Source: Candidatus Zixiibacteriota bacterium (GTDB taxonomy: Bacteria > Zixibacteria > MSB-5A5 > GN15 > JACZUZ01). From it: DNA of 10,239 bases. The DNA lies in the NCBI GenBank assembly GCA_022563625.1, contig JADFNA010000031.1:1-10239 (forward strand). Reading direction: 5' to 3'. The notes under the pieces are model-generated. The model worked only from the letters and a program-made list of their open reading frames with translations, had not been told where the DNA came from and made no database searches. The number at the start of each line of letters is the position of its first letter. Within the stretch, counting starts at the first letter, position 1. Of this stretch, positions 5,497 through 10,239 are shown piece after piece. The position numbers and the translations under genes are program-made.

Positions 5497-5557
5497 GCCG
5501 GGCAATTACTTCGATTATCAGCGAAATATCATTTCTTGACAACGTGAATCCAACTGC

Positions 5558-6154
5558 ATGAAAAGAGACAAGAAATCGGCGCTAAAACCGCTGATTCTGG
5601 CGGCACTTACCTCGCTGGCTATCGCCGGTAGCGCTCCGGCCCTCTCGGCCGCCCCGGCGCTGCGTGATGGCAGCTTTCTGAGAGCAGGCTTTGGATTTAG
5701 CCCTCTGGCAAAAACCTCCCTTGACCTTTCTGACTTCTCAATTACCGAAACCGGCGTTGCTGTGACACTTGCGGGTGGAATTATCTGGGACCGCAGACAC
5801 TCAATCGAAATCCGCTGGCAGAATGTCTATCTGAGCGGTGAAACAAACCCCACTCAGGGGGCGCTGGCATTTACTTACACCCGCTATCTGTCCCAGAGGG
5901 GCCCGTCGCCGTTTTTCAGCGGCGGGATAGGGCTGCAACACGGCCCATTTATTGGAGTTCCTGGCACACCTCCGGGTACAAGTGTCGGCGCGGCTGTGTT
6001 TCTTGGCGCGGGTTTGCGCTTCACCCGGCGTTTGTCTGTTGGCGCTGATTACTCATTCGGCTCTACTGACAAGTTTATCGACAACACTTTCAAATATGAT
6101 TTCAGCCACCAGCAGCTTGTCTTCAGCGCACATTACACACTGCTGGGAGGGTAG
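5558..6154 (+). CDS. Probable outer-membrane beta-barrel protein
   Basis: The 198-residue product begins with a classic signal peptide: a basic start (KRDKK), a hydrophobic core (about 11-29) and a likely cut after A31 or A32. The mature part alternates polar and hydrophobic residues with repeated glycine and aromatic strand ends, such as SFLRAGFGFSP, SIEIRWQNVYLSG, RLSVGADYSFGS and QLVFSAHYTLLGG. This is the pattern of small 8-stranded outer-membrane barrels of the OmpA/OMP_b-brl kind. No clear Shine-Dalgarno precedes ATG 5558; the start is chosen because it gives an intact signal peptide. It is followed eight bases later by a second barrel-like gene, so the two are probably cotranscribed. 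Function is unknown. Confidence 0.75.
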   Translation: MKRDKKSALKPLILAALTSLAIAGSAPALSAAPALRDGSFLRAGFGFSPLAKTSLDLSDFSITETGVAVTLAGGIIWDRRHSIEIRWQNVYLSGETNPTQGALAFTYTRYLSQRGPSPFFSGGIGLQHGPFIGVPGTPPGTSVGAAVFLGAGLRFTRRLSVGADYSFGSTDKFIDNTFKYDFSHQQLVFSAHYTLLGG

Positions 6155-6162
6155 CAGCGCCT

Positions 6163-6939
6163 ATGACAGTCTCCCGTAAACTTTACATATCCCCGGAGTC
6201 ACTCACGCTGATCGCGCTCATGTTTTTTATGGCGCCTGCGGCGCCCGGGCAAACCGGACCAGATGGCGAAGAAGAGACTCCCGAGGGTTACACTCTCGAA
6301 GACGTTGCCAAAACAGGCGTCGATGTGATCAACCACAGCTACTGGGGAGTTGATGTCGGATTGGCAATCCCCACCGGGTCTTCAGCAAGATTCAACTCGC
6401 CGCTGTCGATAGACTTTTTTGAAGCGCCGCGTCCGTTTTCAGACTACTACCGGGAAAGCTACACCACCAACTTCTATGTCGGCATTATCACCGAACTCGG
6501 TTTTGAAGCCAGCATTTCGTTTCGCATCACGAAGATCAATTACTCAAATGAAGGCGAGAGCATTATAAACGAGGACAATGAAGAACTGATCATCGGAGGC
6601 GTGAACAGCCCGATTGCGGATTTTAGCTCATACCTGCTGGGCACACAGGTCTATATCGGGCAGCGCATGAAACCAATTAACGAACGCGGAGAGTCACTCT
6701 ATTTTGGCGTGGCGGCTGAATTGAGCACACTCAAACACTACTCACAGTTTGTCAACACGCCCGAGGAGGGAACATACAGCTTCAGCTTCATCGTTGGCGA
6801 TGAAATCCCCATCCAGAAAGACCCGCGCGCCTTTCAAATGCTCACTCTTCGTCTGCAGGGAGAGTTTGTCGCCATGGCAAGCAATGACCGGCCGCGATTT
6901 TTCCAGCTTACTTTCGGCGTTCGGGGGTATATCAGGTGA
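6163..6939 (+). CDS. Probable outer-membrane or periplasmic beta-rich protein
   Basis: The 258-residue product has a signal peptide with a hydrophobic core at about 14-26 and likely processing near residue 29 (MAPAAPGQ). An acidic stretch (GEEETPEG) follows, then a series of amphipathic strands such as YWGVDVGLAIPTGS, TNFYVGIITELGFEASISFR, YLLGTQVYIGQR, SLYFGVAAELSTL and a final FQLTFGVRGYIR. This looks like an outer-membrane barrel, with no match to a named family. The ATG lies 8 bases after the previous stop, with GGGAGGG (6145-6151) overlapping the end of that gene, so translational coupling is likely. The pair may form one envelope unit. No strong terminator follows, only a 5-base-stem hairpin at 6954-6968 without a T run. 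Confidence 0.7.
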   Translation: MTVSRKLYISPESLTLIALMFFMAPAAPGQTGPDGEEETPEGYTLEDVAKTGVDVINHSYWGVDVGLAIPTGSSARFNSPLSIDFFEAPRPFSDYYRESYTTNFYVGIITELGFEASISFRITKINYSNEGESIINEDNEELIIGGVNSPIADFSSYLLGTQVYIGQRMKPINERGESLYFGVAAELSTLKHYSQFVNTPEEGTYSFSFIVGDEIPIQKDPRAFQMLTLRLQGEFVAMASNDRPRFFQLTFGVRGYIR

Positions 6940-6988
6940 CTTTGTCCGAAAGACCCTCGACTGGAGGGGAATCTTTGGAGCATTTGAG

Positions 6989-7019
6989 TTTGACAGTGTC
7001 AAATCCACTGGCCTATATT
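6989..7019 (+). promoter_or_regulatory. Strong sigma-70-type promoter overlapped by a 15-base dyad
   Basis: TTGACA (6990-6995) is a perfect -35 hexamer, and after 18 bases TATATT (7014-7019) matches five of six -10 positions. The -35 lies inside the perfect dyad TTTGACAGTGTCAAA (6989-7003), seven pairs around one central base, which looks like an operator for a dimeric regulator. Transcription would start near 7026 and run into the cyclophilin lipoprotein gene, and probably on through dxr and rseP. Confidence 0.65.
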
Positions 7020-7040
7020 GCCCGGCCGGTTGAGTCCGTT

Positions 7041-7064
7041 AGCGCGGGGAGTTCTCAGCGCGGG
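7041..7064 (+). repeat. 8-base direct repeat in the leader before the cyclophilin gene
   Basis: AGCGCGGG occurs at 7041-7048 and again at 7057-7064, 16 bases apart, within the predicted untranslated leader. Short enough to be chance. I saw no riboswitch-like fold in the rest of the leader (about 7026-7154). Confidence 0.35.
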
Positions 7065-7137
7065 TTGGGAGCAGAGGATCGGGGCCATCCGGAATTTAAA
7101 ATCGAAAATCATCTGACGTATTCAAACAGGAATAAAC

Positions 7138-7142
7138 GGAGG
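7138..7142 (+). promoter_or_regulatory. Ribosome binding site that fixes the start of the cyclophilin gene
   Basis: GGAGG at 7138-7142 lies 12 bases before ATG 7155 and 15 before the next ATG at 7158. It supports a start here and not at the non-ATG codon at 6936 to which the frame is open. Confidence 0.7.
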
Positions 7143-7154
7143 TTAATCAGAAGC

Positions 7155-7949
7155 ATGATGAATTCAACACAGATGACAAGAAATCGCCAGACAACCATTT
7201 CGGCTTTAACCCTTGCTACCCTGATAGCGATCGCTTTAGCGCCAGCCTGCTCCAGCGGCCGCAGTGAGCCGGAGCCAAAAGCGGACACACCGGCGAAAAT
7301 GGATGCAAAAGTCGGGCTGACAGAACAAACAGAAAAGGAAGCTGATATGTCCGATGATTCCACCCTGGTCGAAGAGCAGCCCAAAGAGGACAAAAAAGCG
7401 GACAAAAAAGAAGAAAAAGCCGCCGTAAAGTACGAATACCCGATCAGAGACAAGAACAACCATATTGTCAAATTGGAAACGAACTATGGCGATTTGGTCC
7501 TGGAGCTGTATCGCGACGTGGCCCCGAATCACGCGGACAGTTTTCTGGCGCGCGTCGAGGAGGGCTTCTATGACAGCCTCATTTTCCACCGTGTAATGAA
7601 GGACTTTATGATTCAGGGCGGTGATCCGACCGGGACCGGCATGGGTGATCCGAATCGGCCCGGCTACAAGCTTGATCAGGAGTTTTCCAAGCTGCCTCAT
7701 CTGCGCGGCACGCTCTCTATGGCGCGGAGTCCTGGTGGGGGTCCTGACGACCCCAAAGGATTCAATACGGCATCCGCTCAGTTTTTTGTCTGTCATGTTG
7801 ACTACGGTTCTCTGGATAATCTGTACACCATCTTTGGCCATCTGCTCAGCGGCTATGATACGCTTGACAAGATCGCGACCACCAAGACAGCGTCCGGCAA
7901 CAGGCCGATTAAAGAAGTGAAAATCATAAAAGCTACAAAGATCAGCTAG
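7155..7949 (+). CDS. Cyclophilin-type peptidyl-prolyl isomerase, probable lipoprotein
   Basis: The enzyme speeds cis-trans isomerisation of X-Pro bonds and probably works as a folding helper in the periplasm. Of its 264 residues, 1-31 form a signal peptide with a hydrophobic core (TISALTLATLIAIALAPA) and a cysteine at 32 followed by SSG, suggesting lipid attachment. The lipobox (LAPAC) is not canonical. Residues 36-100 are a charged lysine-, glutamate- and proline-rich linker that would hold the domain off the membrane. The cyclophilin domain (about 103-262) has the catalytic FHR (R146), FMIQGGD (151-157) and SAQFFV (207-212). The usual tryptophan of human CypA is not evident in the DNLYTIFG segment, as in many bacterial forms. 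The frame is open back to 6936, but those codons overlap the previous gene and the promoter, so ATG 7155 is preferred. It is the probable first gene of a unit with dxr and rseP. Confidence 0.9.
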   Translation: MMNSTQMTRNRQTTISALTLATLIAIALAPACSSGRSEPEPKADTPAKMDAKVGLTEQTEKEADMSDDSTLVEEQPKEDKKADKKEEKAAVKYEYPIRDKNNHIVKLETNYGDLVLELYRDVAPNHADSFLARVEEGFYDSLIFHRVMKDFMIQGGDPTGTGMGDPNRPGYKLDQEFSKLPHLRGTLSMARSPGGGPDDPKGFNTASAQFFVCHVDYGSLDNLYTIFGHLLSGYDTLDKIATTKTASGNRPIKEVKIIKATKIS

Positions 7950-7982
7950 CGCGAATTGCAGAGGGCGTAACAGAACGGTCAG

Positions 7983-9143
7983 ATGCAAAAGCAACTCAGA
8001 AAAATAGTCATACTCGGCTCAACCGGGTCAATCGGGCGCTCAACATTAGAGGTGCTCGATGATCACCCCGGCCGCTTTGATGTGGTAGGACTGGCAGCCA
8101 AGAGTGACGTCGAACGCATGCTGGCCCAGATAGAGCGCTATCGCCCGAATTACGTGTATATGGGTGATCAATCCGCCGCAGATTTTCTCAGTGGCGAAGC
8201 GCTGGTCAAAAACATCGATGTGCTGACCGGTGATGAAGGAATGATTACTATGGCTTCGCTGCCTGAAGTTGAGCTGGTTGTCAACGCGCTGGTCGGTTCG
8301 GTCGGACTCCTGGCCTCACTGACAACAGTCGAGAACGGCAAATATCTGGCTCTGGCAAACAAAGAATCACTGGTGGTCGGCGGACCTCTGTTCGAGGAGG
8401 CTGTTGCACGGACCGGCGCCCGGGTCTTGCCTATTGATTCCGAACACAGCGCGATCTGGCAATGTATGGCCTCCGGCCGTGACAGCGAAATACGGCGCCT
8501 GATTCTGACGGCCTCGGGCGGGCCGTTCCGCACGAAAAAAAAGGACGAATTCAAATCTGTCACTAAAGAAGAGGCGCTGGACCATCCGACCTGGAAAATG
8601 GGTCCTAAAGTCACTATTGATTCGGCGACACTGATGAACAAGGGGTTGGAACTTATCGAAGCGGTCTGGTTGTTCTCAATTCCGCCGGAAATGGTCTCAA
8701 TAGTCGTGCATCCGCAGTCGGTCGTGCATTCGATGGTTGAGTATGTTGATTCATCAGTCGTGGCCCAGATGTCGGCCCCCGACATGAAACTGCCCATTGC
8801 TTACGCTCTGTTCTGGCCGGAGCGGGTCAGGGGCAATTATGGGCGGTTGGATTTGACAGAAATGCAGTCGCTGACATTTACAAAACCCGACGCGGAGAAA
8901 TTCCCCGCCATCAACCTGGCCTATAACGCCGCCACACTGGGCGGGACAGCCCCGGCGGCGCTGAATGCCGCCAATGAAGTCGCTGTTGAGTCGTTTCTTC
9001 TGGGGCGTATAGGATTCATGGACATAACCGACATTATTGAAAAGACCCTGGGAAAACACACCGTGGTCGAAAAACCCTCACTGCTGGATATTCTGGACGC
9101 AGACCGCTGGGGGCGTAAAACCGCCGAAGGGTTCGTCCACTGA
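7983..9143 (+). CDS. dxr: 1-deoxy-D-xylulose-5-phosphate reductoisomerase
   Basis: Dxr converts 1-deoxy-D-xylulose 5-phosphate to 2-C-methyl-D-erythritol 4-phosphate with NADPH and a divalent metal, the committed step of the MEP isoprenoid pathway, in the cytosol; it is the target of fosmidomycin. The 386-residue length is normal. The NADPH loop GSTGSIG (12-18), LANKES (124-129), the metal ligands D152 and E154 in DSEHSA, the HPTW segment (201-204), and SATLMNKGLE (214-223) with third ligand E223 are all present, as is HPQSVVHSMVEY. The C-terminal domain has AALNAANEVAVESFL. The start at 7983 places the NADPH loop at the usual distance; the ribosome site is weak, with GAGGG 17 bases upstream, so coupling to the gene before (33-base gap) may help translation. 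Presence implies use of the MEP and not the mevalonate route. Confidence 0.97.
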   Translation: MQKQLRKIVILGSTGSIGRSTLEVLDDHPGRFDVVGLAAKSDVERMLAQIERYRPNYVYMGDQSAADFLSGEALVKNIDVLTGDEGMITMASLPEVELVVNALVGSVGLLASLTTVENGKYLALANKESLVVGGPLFEEAVARTGARVLPIDSEHSAIWQCMASGRDSEIRRLILTASGGPFRTKKKDEFKSVTKEEALDHPTWKMGPKVTIDSATLMNKGLELIEAVWLFSIPPEMVSIVVHPQSVVHSMVEYVDSSVVAQMSAPDMKLPIAYALFWPERVRGNYGRLDLTEMQSLTFTKPDAEKFPAINLAYNAATLGGTAPAALNAANEVAVESFLLGRIGFMDITDIIEKTLGKHTVVEKPSLLDILDADRWGRKTAEGFVH

Positions 9144-9246
9144 CAAAGATTATTAATTATCAATACCTGAAGACAACTTTGGCGCCCGGGCGGCGTATCA
9201 ACAGGGGACATAAAAGGGCACATCGGCCCGGAGGAATTAGACACTG

Positions 9247-10239
9247 ATGTTTAGCGGTATATTTTCCATACTTTCGTTCGTCGTCCTGTTGGGCGTTCTC
9301 ATTTTTATCCACGAGTTGGGACATTTCCTGACGGCCAAAAGAGTCGGCATTCGGGTTGACCGCTTCTCGCTAGGGTTTCCGCCGAATATCTTCGTAAAAA
9401 AATGGAGAGGCACCGAGTATTGCATCGGCATGATTCCGCTGGGCGGCTTTGTCAAAATGGCCGGCGAATCACCTGACGAAACCCCGAGCGGCAACTCTGA
9501 TGAGTTTTCCTCAAAGACTATTTTTCAACGATTCATGGTCATTGCCGCCGGGCCGTTTATGAATTATCTGCTGGCCATCGGCCTGTTTTCGTTTCTGATG
9601 TTTGTCTACGGTGAGCCTCACACCAGTGAGACCCGGGCAATTATCGGCGGAGTGTCCGAAGAGGGTCCGGCGGCGTCAGCGGGCCTTGAGACTGATGACA
9701 TTATCATCTCCGTCGATGGACAGCCGGTGGGTAACTTTGATTCACTGCGCACACTCATCTCGCCCCGTCCGAATCAGGAGTTAGTCGTCGAATGGCTGCG
9801 CGGCTCCGAAACAATGACAGCTTCAATGACACCTGCCTTGAAAGAAGTCACGCTGGAAAGCGGAGAGATTGACTCGGTTGGACAAATTGGCGTGCTGACG
9901 AAAATCCTGTATGAGCGTAAGACCGGGTTCTTCGGGTCGATCGCCGTTGGTTTCAGCCGCACAAACCACATGGTCATTCAGATTTTTTCGTTCGTGAAAA
10001 GCTATATCTCCGGACAGGTGAAATCCAACTCTGTCGGCGGTCCGATTTATATCGCCCAGCAGTCGGCAACAGCCGCGAAACTTGGACTTTATTCATTCCT
10101 GGCTTTTATGGCTATGCTCTCGGTGAATCTGGCCGTACTAAACGTGCTGCCGATCCCCGTGCTCGACGGCGGGCATTTGGTCTTCTTGACCATTGAGAAA
10201 ATTAAAGGATCGCCGCTGACTATGAAAACCAGCGTGTAC
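9247..10239 (+). CDS. rseP: RseP-family site-2 intramembrane zinc metalloprotease (3' end outside window)
   Basis: Site-2 proteases cut membrane-spanning substrates, such as anti-sigma factors in envelope stress signalling or leftover signal peptides, within the inner membrane. The 331 visible codons run open to the window edge. The first helix carries the zinc motif HELGH (22-26, catalytic E23). GMIPLGGFVKMAGE (61-74) and the AAGPFMNYLLA helix (100-110) follow. A single PDZ domain lies at about 128-200 (AIIGGVSEEGPAASAGLETD). The third-helix LDG motif (306-308, zinc ligand D307) is in NVLPIPVLDGGH. E. coli RseP has two PDZ domains; one, as here, is the shorter common form. GGAGG (9230-9234) lies 12 bases before the ATG. 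The gene follows dxr by 103 bases, a frequent bacterial arrangement. Only the last helix region is missing. Confidence 0.95.
   Translation, partial: MFSGIFSILSFVVLLGVLIFIHELGHFLTAKRVGIRVDRFSLGFPPNIFVKKWRGTEYCIGMIPLGGFVKMAGESPDETPSGNSDEFSSKTIFQRFMVIAAGPFMNYLLAIGLFSFLMFVYGEPHTSETRAIIGGVSEEGPAASAGLETDDIIISVDGQPVGNFDSLRTLISPRPNQELVVEWLRGSETMTASMTPALKEVTLESGEIDSVGQIGVLTKILYERKTGFFGSIAVGFSRTNHMVIQIFSFVKSYISGQVKSNSVGGPIYIAQQSATAAKLGLYSFLAFMAMLSVNLAVLNVLPIPVLDGGHLVFLTIEKIKGSPLTMKTSVY

Noticed and set aside
5536..5541. TTGACA as the -35 box of a promoter just before ATG 5558
   Set aside because: The matching -10 position would fall inside the coding sequence and is not a -10-like hexamer.
6936..7154. 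N-terminal extension of the cyclophilin ORF back to 6936
   Set aside because: It overlaps the previous stop codon and the promoter, and would bury the signal peptide behind 73 residues; GGAGG at 7138 supports ATG 7155.
7236..7994. 252-residue minus-strand ORF opposite the cyclophilin gene
   Set aside because: Phenylalanine runs come from antisense of the lysine- and glutamate-rich linker; no recognisable domain.
1..10239. tRNA, rRNA, CRISPR arrays, riboswitches, transposase genes
   Set aside because: Scanned by eye on both strands; no cloverleaf, regular spacer array, conserved riboswitch core or DDE/serine/tyrosine recombinase motif was seen.

Overview
The window looks like chromosomal DNA from a Gram-negative bacterium. 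It encodes two probable outer-membrane beta-barrel proteins, a secreted lipoprotein-type prolyl isomerase, the MEP-pathway enzyme Dxr and the intramembrane protease RseP, with Shine-Dalgarno sites of the GGAGG type. Base composition is moderate to slightly GC-rich, except for two AT-rich patches near the left end. An uncultivated lineage of the FCB/Zixibacteria sort would fit the gene styles and the scattered intergenic palindromes, but that is a guess from memory and no gene here fixes the taxonomy.

Left end (1-1978): a disturbed region. A + strand reading frame that begins outside the window ends at 71. A small minus-strand frame runs from 421 to 164. Between them lie three stacked hairpins. 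The minus-strand frame runs into the broken 5' end of a recQ gene, of which only the last zinc cysteines, the RQC winged helix and the HRDC domain survive (389-1078). Next comes an AT-richer orphan gene (1090-1800) from a family I cannot name, then an intergenic region with two copies of a ~34-base hairpin-forming repeat.

Middle (1979-5273): a flavodoxin-fold NAD(P)H-dependent FMN reductase; a 98-base imperfect palindrome; a bidirectional terminator shared with a convergent DUF5684-like membrane protein gene on the minus strand; a short minus-strand membrane-protein fragment; a small four-helix membrane protein resembling TMEM14; and a full-length hexameric-type glutamate dehydrogenase (gdhA-like) preceded by an 18-base tandem repeat.

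Right part (5274-10239): an intergenic region with an inverted repeat, a consensus -10 box and a short tandem repeat. It leads into two adjacent probable outer-membrane barrel proteins. A convincing sigma-70-type promoter, with its -35 box inside a perfect 15-base dyad, then heads a likely transcription unit of a cyclophilin-type lipoprotein, dxr and rseP, the last cut by the window edge. The dxr-rseP adjacency is a common bacterial arrangement linking isoprenoid precursor synthesis and envelope biogenesis. Having a cyclophilin lipoprotein as the first gene keeps the envelope theme.

I did not find a convincing new multi-gene system. The points most worth a second look are the recQ breakpoint with its novel joint, the orphan gene at 1090, the intergenic repeat families, and the dyad-overlapped promoter at 6989-7019.
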